This document shows positions 1 to 10,414 of a stretch of DNA of 64,000 bases, piece after piece. This stretch comes from Garcia nutans. Its lineage: Eukaryota; Streptophyta; Magnoliopsida; Malpighiales; Euphorbiaceae. The notes beneath the pieces were generated by a model. The model was not told the DNA's origin, did no database searches, and saw only the letters and a list, made by a program, of their open reading frames with translations. The translations under genes were made by a program, and so were the position numbers. The stretch lies in NCBI GenBank assembly GCA_947685225.1, contig CANTUV010000009.1, positions 2,666,001 to 2,730,000 on the forward strand, written 5' to 3'. The number at the start of each line of letters is the position of its first letter. The stretch's first letter is position 1.

Positions 1-274
1 TTTCAGATATATGACAGTGCAACCAAAACAACATTTGCCTTCTGCTAGGAAAGCATATAGGACATGCATTTTAGTTATATAGGACATGCAATTTAGTTAT
101 CTCACACTGTTAATCAAGTGATTGATGGCCCCATCAAACTAATGGAAATACCATATTAAGTAGATGCATGATGCATCTGTAGAAGAATTTTGTTTCTTGT
201 TACTTATGTTTAGGGAAACGAAATCAAGTTAATCTTCATATAACAGTGGAAAGGGAGGTGAGAGTAGAGCAGAC

Positions 275-3200
275 CTGTTTCTCAGAGTTATTTTTCAAAT
301 AATAATTTTCTTCCGCACCCTGCAAGAACTCGATCCTTTCATTGACTCCTGATTTTCTTAACTTTGATCTCACTAGGCTCTTCACAGCCTCGGTACCATC
401 TGAAAGTTGAAAAAAAAACAAGAAATGAGAAGTGAAATAACATAATTCAGAATTTACAACCCCACCCCTGAACCCAATGGATAGGAAAATCCCAAACGAG
501 ATATATGTAAGAACTTAAGCAAAATGACTCACCATCTGAATCAGATATATCTTCCTCAGAAGCACTAGCTTCATCATCACGGTTCCAGAATTCAGAGAAT
601 TGATCTCCATCGATCATGTTCGTGGAACTAAAAAGAATAACATTAATTAATTAGGTCATATTATATAACATATGAAGGTTAACTCGTAAAACAATAGAAG
701 GCCATTAATATTCTAAAATGATCAATCAGAAAATGGAGAATAAAAATTCTTAAACACAGTAAAAATTCGGAATGAACTTTCAATCTGTGCTAATATTCAA
801 TGGGAACAACCAACTTGTAAAAATAAAGAGGCAGTAATCTTCATCAGAAAACATGAAAATCTTCAGCATGAAGCAAAACTAAAGGTAAGAAATATTCAGG
901 AAATTAAATAACATGAGCAAACACATTTTAAGTAAGCTCTTTTTGGAATCTGAATAGAATGATTTAACATTCAAGATAATAATACAGCCAGATATCCAAC
1001 AAGTCCCTTTTGTGGAACATCCAATTATCTTAGTTATTTAAATTTCAACCTTAGTTTCGAGTGAACATATGCTCTTAAATAACTAATATTCCAGTCTATA
1101 TTCAATTATGGAAAAGAAAAATCACCTGCTTCTAAAATTTCTAGAAAAGCCATTTCTATGACGAGCAGCACAAGTTGTGAGCTTCTCCAAATACTTGGTT
1201 ACTAGATTTGGATGTTTGCAAGTATCACAACACTTTTTGCATAGTGATGCAGACACCTGTCTTCGATAATGATGAAGCTCACTCTCGCAGGAGTGTTGAT
1301 AAAGAAAAGCAACCCTCAGTATTCACAAACAAAAGGTTTTTCTGAATTACATTACCTGTTCCCCAAAACTCTCAAGAATCTTTTTCCTACGGCATCCATA
1401 ACCTTCACAATACTCAACCATCTGTATGTTGTACATAGTTTATATAAAGCATCAATTACACAGAAGATTCATATAGTACAAAACGAACTGAAAGTTACCT
1501 GACTGAAGTCGGAGAGGGACTTTTTTGACGAGCCATCCTGTGAACTTGAGGATTGTGACTTCTTGCTCCCAGCAGTGCTTAGAATAAATTCCTGTCATAT
1601 ACTTCCAAATGCTTATCAGATAGGAACCAAAACAACTCATAATAAACAAAGAAAGAAATGAAGACAGAAGTGGCGAAGTCATATAACCCTACCATTCTTC
1701 TGCGATCATCAACTCCATAGTATAACAAACTTTTACAGGGCAATTGATCACGACCAGCTCTGCCTGACTCTTGATAAAAAGCTTCCATTGACTTTGGAAT
1801 ATTAAAGTGGCAAACCAATCTTACATCCTTTCTATCTATACCCTGGAAAATAGTTATCACAGTTTATTAGTGACACATGATAGCTAGGCTCCAGTGTTCA
1901 TTGAAATCAATAATGGTTAGTACATACCATCCTGAAAGAACAAATTTCTCATTTTGCGACCATTCACCAGAACAGCTCCACGCAGAAGAATAACAATAAT
2001 AATAATAAAAAAACAAAATTATTACTATCTAGGGTAATATGATAAAACAAAAAGAAACACAGTAAAACACTTAGAAAAAGCAACTTTCCCACAGGTGAAA
2101 CACATGAATGAACATAAAATGAAAACTTTTACTTGCAACAATATTTCACTGCTAGATTCACTATATTTTAACAGAAACTCTAGATATCTAACATATAAAT
2201 ATAGAGGTGTTTAAAAAAAGAAAAATAAATTAACAGAAAATTATTACTAAAAAAGGTACATAAATATCATAAAATTATGGAGTTAATCGTACCCAAAAGC
2301 CACTGTAGCAACAACAACTTGAATTTTGGAAGAAATCCAATCATCTAATACTGTGCTTCGCAATTTATTGTTCAACCCTGCATGGTAAGCTGGAAAAAAA
2401 AAGCCCCAGGATGATTATGGAACATATTTATTGCCATGTGTGATGGAAAAAAAAATTCCAGGATTAAATGCAAAAGAGAAAAAAGCAATAGTCACCAGAG
2501 CTGGAAATGCCATTTTCAGATAGATGAGCAGCCAAGCCATCGCAAGTTGTTCGCTCAAGGCAGTAAATAATGGCACATATATCCCCACAGGATTTGAGTA
2601 CAGAGGACAAATCAGCATAAGCATCATCCAGAATATCTTTATATCTAACTGCATTGTTGAGAAACAAATTACATGCATACAGCTGTAAATAAATGCTTCT
2701 CATAAACAGACTGATGGAGAGAAATAGTGATTATTAAAAGTATGTCATTCCCATACATTCTTTCTTCTTCTCCTTTTACCCTTCCTTTTTTATTTAAAGA
2801 AATATCCTTATGTTGGTTCATTTTAGTCAAAACTACCCATATATGGTGAAGCTGATCCTAGCTTTCAATTTTTACAAGACAAAATTCCATTGACATGTGA
2901 AAGGATGAATTCTATCCATTTGAAATAGCTCCTGCAAAATGGTGCTGAGCTTATTAATTGTTTGCCTGTTTCAGAACATATTTTATATGCAGATACATGC
3001 AGGCAAACTAGTGATGATTTGGTCAGTTCTTCAACCTGATTTCCTGAGATCCTTTGGCTCTTTTCTATTAAGTGGTTGGAGTTGCACAAACCACTACCTA
3101 CATTCATAGATGATCTAGCAGCAAATGTCTACAATTATTTATTTTTTCAGGGATCCTCACCCAGTTTCTATTTTCGATGCTAATTTCATATTTTCAATGT

Positions 3201-5173
3201 CTATAGTGAGATAATCAGATGAAAATTTCAGAATAGGGATCAATGAAAAGTATTGATGGATTATTTAAAATGTTTGTACGTTAGCAAAACATATTTCTAA
3301 AATAAAACAAACTGGAAGAGGACTATCTAATTTTTCAATCAGAATTTTCTTAAATTCACAATCAATTCTGTAAATATTTCCTTAAAGAAGCTAGCAGGAC
3401 GTACCTTCATAATATATATTTGGACGATTAAAGGAAGATTTCAGAACCAAGGGGTCTTGCAAGCATAAAGACTTTATCACATCTGTTTGAACTCTGGAGA
3501 TAAGATGAATAACTAAAGAATTATAACCTCTCCTTGTTCCTTTGCAAGCAAATGAAACTATTAATTGCATATATGATTAAGGCATCATAAATAAGAAAGA
3601 ACCATTTCTACTATAATATGAACAATCAGACTCACTTAGGAGCAGCTGTGGCCGTCAAAGCCAATACCGGTACATCTGGAAGGCAATTCCTCAAAGATGA
3701 AAGCTTACGATAGCTAGGCCTGTTTCAGAAAAACAGTTGAGGAAATAATGAACATTTAAAAAAATAACTTTGATGAGCGATTTCAATAAAATATATATTC
3801 AAAACAAGTGTCAAATAATGCAAAGAACGACTTGCACATGTGCATAGGGACAAGGGAAAGAAAATTCTGACAATATTTATAATATGATACTATTTTGTGC
3901 GTTTGTTTACAAAAACAGTGATGATAGTTGCACATAAGAAAGACAGACATGGATACATAAATAAAATAGGTAGTAAACCCCTCAATTATAGATTGAAGCA
4001 GAAACAAACCTGAAATCATGGCCCCATGATGAAATGCAATGTGCCTGAAACAAAATTTAGAAAAAGTGAGAGAAAATTCATGTCAAGAAAAACTCACATG
4101 TCCTTTTGAAGATAAAAGTAATTTCACACCTCATCTATGGCAATGAGATTCAAGAATCCTCTAGCATGAATCCTTGTTAGCTTTGACATAAATCCTGGTG
4201 TTGCAATCAATTCTGGAGTCACATACAGCAGTCTTACAGATGGTTTTCCAGAATCCAGGTCTTCATGAATCTAATAATTCATAAATTAATAAATGTCTTG
4301 TCTACATTTTAGAATTATAAGTAACATGATAAATAAACTGGAAAGTTCAAGATAAAAAAATGCAGAAAAGTGAAACAAAAGAATGGAACTGGAATGCAAA
4401 ATTGCACCAAATACGACTAGTCATAACAATTCATTAGGATCAACAAAATAAGATCCAATTTCCAGAAATATCACATTCTGCACAGTAAATTAAGCCCAAG
4501 AAACAACTCACTTTGTTTTTAACTTGTGATGTTTGGGTTGATGAAAGAAATTCAGCAGCAATTCCTTTCTCCTTCAATGCCATGACCTGGTTTTCCTGAT
4601 TTAAAAGAAAAAAGAAAAAATTATATACAATGAACTTTCAATATCTGTGAAATTTTTAAGCAAAAAAAAAGGAAGAAAAAAAAGAGAGAAGAAGTTACTG
4701 TATACAACATACCATCAGAGCTAGAGAACAGAAATGGAGAACCAATGCAAGAAGAAAGAGAAGTTAGAAACCAAGACCTGAAAAAAACAAACAAAAAAGC
4801 CAAGGCCCAGAAACAGAAAATGATTCACCTATTAAAGGAGAAACAACAAGCACAATCCCTGGTTTTGCAAGTGCAGGAATTTGATAACAAATCGATTTTC
4901 CTCCTCCAGTTGGCATCAAACAAAAGCAATCTCTCCCTTTTTCATAAAAAAATAATAATCAATAGAAAAGAAAATTCAAATTATTAAAAAAAAATTTCTA
5001 TATTCTCACTGAATACCTGATAGAACAGCTTGAATAGCTTCCAATTGCTTGCCTCTAAAATCAGAATGACCAAAATGCCACCTTAACACCTTTACCAATG
5101 CTTCTTTTCCAGTTATTATCTTCTTCTTCTCACTACTGCATATATTCTGCAATGGCAATGGCGACTTCTTCAT
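275..5173 (-). CDS. RECQL3: RecQ-family DNA helicase, RECQL3-like (5' part; gene runs off the left edge)
   Basis: ATP-dependent 3'-5' DNA helicase of the plant RECQ3 group, expected to act in the nucleus on recombination and replication intermediates. I assign 17 exons on the minus strand: 5173-5017, 4936-4829, 4720-4713, 4595-4512, 4270-4130, 4044-4010, 3719-3636, 3493-3405, 2648-2496, 2389-2293, 1931-1928, 1842-1693, 1591-1499, 1421-1356, 1256-1126, 627-533 and 399-275. All have GT-AG borders, and the phases sum to exactly 540 codons. Visible motifs are Walker A PTGGGKS (exon 2), the DEAH box IDEAHCISSWGHDFR (exons 5-6), FNRPN (exon 8), IIYCLERTTCD (exon 9), ATVAFGMGID spanning exons 10-12, and QESGRAGRDQ (exon 12). 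A Cys-rich zinc segment and an acidic Ser/Asp stretch follow. The start MKKSPLP is the first ATG in frame; the upstream extension would need TTG. The C-terminal exons lie before base 1, and I recognise none in 1-274. Confidence 0.9.
1928..1931 (-). other. 4-nt micro-exon of RECQL3-like gene
   Basis: On the minus strand the sequence reads TTTCAG, GATG, GTATGTA. Exon 10 ends with GCT TTT GG and exon 12 starts GGT ATA GAT. Only insertion of these four bases gives the invariant helicase motif AFGMGID. Direct joining of exons 10 and 12 gives a stop within three codons. Confidence 0.78.
4713..4720 (-). other. 8-nt micro-exon of RECQL3-like gene
   Basis: Reading the minus strand, an AG acceptor is followed by CTCTGATG and then a GTATG donor. 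Together with the last G of exon 2 it supplies the codons for Ala-Leu-Met. This restores the conserved run SPLIALMENQV between exon 2 and exon 4. Skipping it would shift the frame, because it is not a multiple of three. Confidence 0.8.
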
Positions 5174-5721
5174 CTCTAACTGCTGCCGATACAAAACGAA
5201 ACGTTTTTGACACAGAAACTCCAATTGCAAAACTACAGAAATGCATTTGATTCGATTTTCTTATGTAAAAAAAGGGAATCGCCGAATTCAAACGATGTCG
5301 TTTTTTGTCGTTCCACTTATTTGCTTGATACCGATAAAACGCTATAGTTGCTGTCGTTTTAGGGTTCTTCTCCCTTCACTGTAACAAGAGCTTTATCATG
5401 AGGCAGTAAAAGCTTCTAAAAGCTTAGAATTCAGCCCAAGACTTCAAAAGGTATCAAAATGCAGTTAAGCATGAAGTCTTTGTATTTGCAATTTCATTTC
5501 CCAGTTTTTTTTTTCTTAAAATTGTATGTGGGTATTCAAGAAAGTTGTTGATTCTGAAATGTTTGTGGCTCAAATCAGTTTTCTTCTGGTATTTATTTTT
5601 AGAATTAATATAATTTTCCCCAGTTAACAAATTCCTGTTAATTTTAATTGTTATTTGAAGGTTATAATTTTAATTGTTATTTGAAGGTTACTTACTGTTA
5701 CAGATAGTATTTTGGATGGTT
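5174..5721. promoter_or_regulatory. Shared head-to-head promoter region between RECQL3-like and UPF0548 genes
   Basis: Only about 550 bases separate the two divergent start codons. The stretch holds a telo-box-like TTTTAGGGTT at 5357-5366, an element common near plant housekeeping and ribosome or replication genes. The rest is presumably 5' UTR of both genes. Transcription start sites cannot be read from the sequence. Confidence 0.45.
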
Positions 5722-7307
5722 ATGGTTTTCTTGTGCTAGAATCGACCTTCTCTTCGAGAACAGAAGAATTGTCTATCCAAGTAAAGTAATTGAAATTCAA
5801 TGGAAGTTTAAATTTTTCTTCTCTTTCATAGTAAAAAATTTTAGTTGCTTATAATGGGTGTTTATAAATTAGTCCAGCTGCCTTCAATTATGATCCTAAG
5901 TACAGAGGAGCTACTGCTAAATCTGTATCTTCCCTCCAAGAAGACGATGGACTCTCCAAAGATGGTTTCTTGCTAAACCATGCTCGTGTTTTAGTTGGGT
6001 CTGGCCATGACACTTTCGAAAAGGGCAAGTTAGCTCTTCAAACTTCGAGGTCAGTAGACTATTTTTCTTTTTATACATTGTGAGAGCTCTTCATGATAAA
6101 CTGGGCATTTTGATTTGATTGCAGTCATTTTGGATTGAATTGGGCATTTGTTGATCCAAAGACTCCAATTCAAAGTGGGGTGAAATTCTGTGTTTGTTTG
6201 AGGGAGTTTCTGCCATGGGTCATTATGCCTCTTCAGGTGGCTTATGTTATTGAAAGTAGAAATGGTAAAAGGAAAATGGCCTCATTTTCTTTTGGTGGTG
6301 GTACACTTCAAGGTCATCTTCTGGTCAGTGCTTCTTTGGCTTGAAACTTGAGAATCTGTAGATTTTAATATGTTGGGATGCTGCGTAATTGTCATTCTGT
6401 TCAAAATTCAGCTCATTGAAACCATTGTTGAGGTTAAAATAGGATGCTTTGTACTTCTTGTATCATTAAAAAACTTAAATTCACCAGTTAGCTTTGGCTA
6501 ATGATATTGGAGTCATCTCCAGGTTGAGTTCTTAAATTTGAATTCCTAGTTAAAGCTTAGATTCTTATTTTCTCTGTAATTTCAAATCAAATAGCTGCCT
6601 ATTATAATACAATGGAACATTTAGTTAGCAAATATGATTATCTGAAGCATTGTTTGAGATGTTTAATTTTCATTTTGCATTACTGCTTCAATTTCATCCA
6701 TAGTAACATTAATGCAACTTTATTTGTAAATTTGATTTGTGGGTTTCCTGAAATGTTAGAAATACCGTGGATATTCATGTATTAATAAGATTTAGGAATG
6801 GAACTATTATTCCTATGATAAGCTCAAATTGCTAATTTCAGAATGGGGCTAATTGTGTTGTGTGATGCATTAATCCAATATAAAATCAAAAGAACCATCA
6901 TATTGCTTGTCATTTGGAACAATTTGTTGTATTATTTCTGTAAGTCGAGTATAATGCTGTCATCTTTATGGCATTTTCTTTTGCTGCATCAACTGGCTTA
7001 TCATATACATTATCTTTTCACAGTTTCCATTATTTCTATATCAAAATTTTGGCTTCTACACTCAACCACAGACATATAAGCAGTCACTGTCACTAACATT
7101 GCTTGCTATTTTGCTGCAATTCAGGCTGGGGAAGAGCATTTTTCAATTGAAATGGATGAGAACAATCAAGTCTGGTATGAGATACTTTCCTTCTCAAAAC
7201 CTGCCCACTTTCTGTCATCTATTGGATACCCTTATGTGCAATTCAGGCAGAAGGTTTTCGCTCATCAGTCTACCAATGCAGTTTTAAAACAAGTGAATGC
7301 TTCATAA
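5722..7307 (+). pseudogene. UPF0548 / DUF1990 family protein with in-frame TAG at codon 6
   Basis: Four exons (5722-5780, 5873-6049, 6125-6323, 7125-7307) give a frame of 206 codons with good GT-AG borders, about the length of the plant family. It is closest, from memory, to Arabidopsis At2g17695. Recognisable blocks are FNYDPKYRGAT, KDGFLLNHARVLVGSG, FGLNWAFVDPKTPIQSG, the FCVC and LPWV segment, GTLQGHLLAGEEHFSIEMD, and SKPAHFLSSIGYPYVQFRQ. The function of DUF1990 proteins is not established. Codon 6 (5737-5739) is TAG, where the family normally has Trp in an MVFLSW-type start. No other in-frame ATG occurs before the middle of exon 3, so the protein would be lost or start very late. The rest of the frame is uninterrupted, so this may be a recent mutation, a heterozygous allele or a sequencing error. 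Exon 2 uses the acceptor at 5871-5872; a nearby AG at 5876-5877 breaks the frame. Confidence 0.8.
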
Positions 7308-7489
7308 AACTGTATTTTATCAAATGTAAATTTAGAACTGCTTAATTGTCTTAAGCTTGTAAGTTCTCTATTCAATTAAGTTATCAACTATGTTTCCCAC
7401 CAACTACTTGATATAATTTATATCAGGATCAGTTTTATTTTCTGCCACTGGCGCTTCTATCTTGGATGTAGTTGTAAGTTGGCAGCAGT

Positions 7490-7735
7490 TTGTTGATTTC
7501 ATCCAAGCAATTCTACAGTTTACAATATTGGCTTATATTGGTGGCCAGAAAATCTCAGGATAATCAGGAAACTCTTCTAGTTTCTTAAAAAGCTGTTGTC
7601 CTTTAATTGGAAAACTTGAATTCGAACGTTTTCGTTGCTTACTCCTAATTCATCACCATCACTAAAGTAAAAACAATTTCCATCGACAAATTCTTCAGAT
7701 GAAATAGAAAAAAAGCAATCAATACAAAACAAACA
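7490..7735 (-). pseudogene. F-box/DUF295 (KIB-like) C-terminal remnant 1
   Basis: The minus strand reads IDCFFSISSEEFVDGNCFYFSDGDE, then GVSNENVRIQVFQLKDNSF, then a stop, and shortly after PEIFWPPI. These are the last conserved blocks of plant DUF295 proteins (a cysteine/aspartate-rich blade, then a W-P-P ending). No F-box and no start codon are present. Related remnants lie at 12244-12717 beyond the F-box pair. It is a decayed gene end, not expressed coding sequence. Confidence 0.55.
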
Positions 7736-7740
7736 TTATA

Positions 7741-8329
7741 TTACATAAAGCTTTCACATCAGCCCAACTGCTCCAGTACTCATCGAGCTTATATACTCTT
7801 TAACAATTATGGGTTAAATGGATCCCGCCTCATATAACTGTATATCTACTGTATATCCATTATAATTTTAAGACATATTTCATGTATTTGTGAGTCTAAG
7901 TAATGGCGATTTTAAGGTGAGGCAATAATTAACGAGTGTTCGGGATGATTTTTATTTTTTAAATTTAAAAAAAAATTAAAATATATTCGGTAATATTATT
8001 AAGTGTTAGATTTTTCATTATATATCAATAAATTTTTTTTATTTATAAGACTTTTTATATTAATAAAACTCTTTTTCTACAATAAAAATTAATTTTTAAT
8101 GTTATCTTTTTTTTTTAAAATTATTTATTTATTTATACTTTAATAATTAAAATTTTAATAATTATGATATATAATTTTTAAAAACATAAAACAGATTTTT
8201 AAAACAAATATAAAACAAAAGCTAAAGAAAGTTTTTAATTTTAAAAAAACAAAAACAAATAATCTACAATCAAAACAAGCACACCCTAATCTTTTTTTTC
8301 TTAGAGTGGAATTAAGTGCCTTTTTTTTA
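7741..8329. other. Intergenic AT-rich stretch
   Basis: AT-rich sequence with long A and T runs. Only short frames starting with non-ATG codons are present. No gene or named repeat was recognised. Confidence 0.6.
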
Positions 8330-9830
8330 CAGCCCTTATTCAGTGGTTTAAAATGCTCTAATAAGGTAATTTTAAAAGTTAAATGAAACAGAACAAAATT
8401 TGACTTTTTCAATAGTAAACTGGTCAAATAATTAGATGATAAATAAGTTTTGAACTTTAGAAAGATTTCGTGACTTCTTTTACAAGTAAATTTATTATGA
8501 CTTGTTCAAATCTTCAAAAACGCTCTAATGAAAAATTCTTTATTGATTTCATCAAAGCATGATTGAACTATGACCAAGTATTAACAGAAACCAAATCAAA
8601 TGGAGTTGGAGATGAAGATTTTTCCTTTAAATTTCCGCAAAGAGCGTTAACAGAAACCAAAAACAAATCACGTCGAAAGATGCCCAAGTTTCCTCAACAT
8701 CTTATTGTAGAAATACTCTCGAGGCTGCCTGTCAAGCCTCTGGTACGATTCAAATGTGTATGCAAAACATGGCGTTCTGTAATCCCCGATCCTGAATTCG
8801 CCAAGCTCCAACTCGAAAGAGCAAAGGAGAACAGCAATAATGTAAACTGCTACAGACTCCTTGTCTCAACTTGGCCACCTAAATCTGTAGACTTTGAAGC
8901 AGACTGTGATGGAGATGTCAACAATGCAGTAACTGAACTTCGCTATCCTGATCTTGTGAAAGGTCCCCCCGAGAATGAAGTTCTTTATGTTGCAATTTTG
9001 GGGTCTTGTAATGGTCTGGTTTGTTTACTTGATGAGAATGACAGCATGTTCTTATGGAATCCGAGGACCGGAGACTACAAAGAATTGCCAAAGCCTAATG
9101 CTAGTACTTTCTATGGTACGTATCTCAGCGGACTCGGTTACAATTCCTTTACGGATGATTATGTAGTATTATTAGGAAGCCACTTTACTGTTAGAGGTTC
9201 TAAAGAAGATATAGTTGAACTCTATACATTAAAATCAAGAATCTGGAGAAGAATTGAAGTTCCTGATTTATATGGAAAGTACGGAATTTTTTGGAATGGA
9301 GCTTTGTATTGGGTGAAAGAGAAAGAAATTGGTGTTAGTAGAGTTTATGTGATTGTTGCATTTGATATTGTGGAAGAAAAATTCAGGGAAGTCCTGAGAC
9401 TACCAGACCATTGGAATTCAGATAACTATTTTGTAAGTCTGGGGATGTCAGGAAATTGCTCGTGTGCATTTGTTGAACATATAGAAACCTGTTTTGAGGC
9501 TTTTGTATTGAATTTAAATGGAATTGAAGCATCTTGCACTAGATTGTTTAGTTTCCCCCATGACAGCTTTTGTGGATATGCCAATACACCTCTATGCTCG
9601 ACAAAGAATGGAGAAGTTGTTATGGATTCTGATGGATGGCAAATTTACTTGTACAATCCAAAAAAAAGGAAATCTAAGTGTTTTAGAATAGAGAATGATG
9701 CTGATTTTGAATCAGAATTATACATAGAAAGTTTAGTGTCCCCAAATAATTAAAGGGTATGTTTGATTCAATCTTGTAAACAGAATAGAAATGGAATTTG
9801 GAAATTGATAACATGAAATTCATTGGACAT
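8330..9830 (+). repeat. Tandem duplication, copy A (F-box gene plus about 300 bp of 5' flank)
   Basis: Starts near CCTTATTCAGTGGTTT and runs through the F-box gene to about 70 bases past its stop. It aligns along its whole length with 10415-11870, including promoter sequence such as GAAACAGAACAAAATTTGAC and the 3' phrase GATTCAATCTT. The duplication therefore carried the promoter along. Confidence 0.8.
8680..9753 (+). CDS. F-box protein, CPR1/FBA_1 type (intact copy)
   Basis: A single-exon gene of 357 codons. The F-box lies at residues 1-45 (MPKFPQHLIVEILSRLPVKP, then LVRFKCVCKTWRSVI). It is followed by the F-box-associated domain with LGSCNGLVCLL, MFLWNPRTGDYKELPKP and LGYNSFTDDYVVLL, and repeated W-rich blades up to a YLYNPKKRKSK ending. 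Such proteins are substrate adaptors of SCF ubiquitin ligases; CPR1 itself controls NLR immune-receptor levels. The substrate here is unknown. The frame is open upstream to 8563, but only from a TTG, so the ATG at 8680 is the start. The broken paralogue downstream supports it, since its F-box also opens with MPKLPQ. Part of a direct duplication with 10415-11870. Confidence 0.88.
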   Translation: MPKFPQHLIVEILSRLPVKPLVRFKCVCKTWRSVIPDPEFAKLQLERAKENSNNVNCYRLLVSTWPPKSVDFEADCDGDVNNAVTELRYPDLVKGPPENEVLYVAILGSCNGLVCLLDENDSMFLWNPRTGDYKELPKPNASTFYGTYLSGLGYNSFTDDYVVLLGSHFTVRGSKEDIVELYTLKSRIWRRIEVPDLYGKYGIFWNGALYWVKEKEIGVSRVYVIVAFDIVEEKFREVLRLPDHWNSDNYFVSLGMSGNCSCAFVEHIETCFEAFVLNLNGIEASCTRLFSFPHDSFCGYANTPLCSTKNGEVVMDSDGWQIYLYNPKKRKSKCFRIENDADFESELYIESLVSPNN

Positions 9831-10414
9831 TGATTATAATTTTCCAATGAAGCTGCTTCATACTGGTAGAGTAGGACTACTGCTACTCAAAACAAGCGAT
9901 TAAGCTTCATCCTTTTAAAAGTTCTTGAAATAAGTAGTTTAGGAATGTTCAGGAATTTTAAAATTTCACGAATAATCATGAGAAATTCACTTAAAAAAAC
10001 AAATTATAATAGTCTCTAAAAATTATTTTTAACATAATATTTTTTTTCTTTACAGCATGACAAGATGCAATCCATGTTGAAAACAATCTCAGCTGAAACT
10101 GTAGCGACGCAGAACATTCCTGTCCATAAAATAACTAAGAGAAGAAGGTATTATTAGGAATGGAATTAAGTGCCATTTCTGTTTTTCCCACACAAAAAAC
10201 ATGAAAGTAGTTCGAATTTTCAAATTTGTTAAATTTATATGCTACATAAAGTTCTCTTTCTTGATATATATTATATGATAGTGACTTATTCTTGAACTCT
10301 TCATTACTTGTGTTTGATTCAGTAATTATCTACTTAGATCACTATTAAGTCAAATAATAAGTTATGCATATATCTGAAACATATATTACGTTCACATAGT
10401 CATAGAGGAGAAAG
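9831..10414. other. Intergenic spacer between the F-box duplicates
   Basis: About 580 bases of AT-rich DNA between the two duplicated blocks. No open frame of note and no recognised repeat. Confidence 0.6.

Noticed and set aside
1269..1502. Plus-strand open frame across 1269-1502
   Set aside because: It is antisense to RECQL3 exons 13-14 and their introns, with no family resemblance.
4745..4987. Lys/Gln-rich plus-strand open frame resembling a coiled coil
   Set aside because: It lies antisense to RECQL3 exon 2 and the flanking introns; the composition comes from A-rich intron DNA.
8563..8679. N-terminal extension of the intact F-box protein
   Set aside because: The frame is open, but the first codon is TTG and there is no ATG before 8680. 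The paralogue also starts its F-box with a Met.
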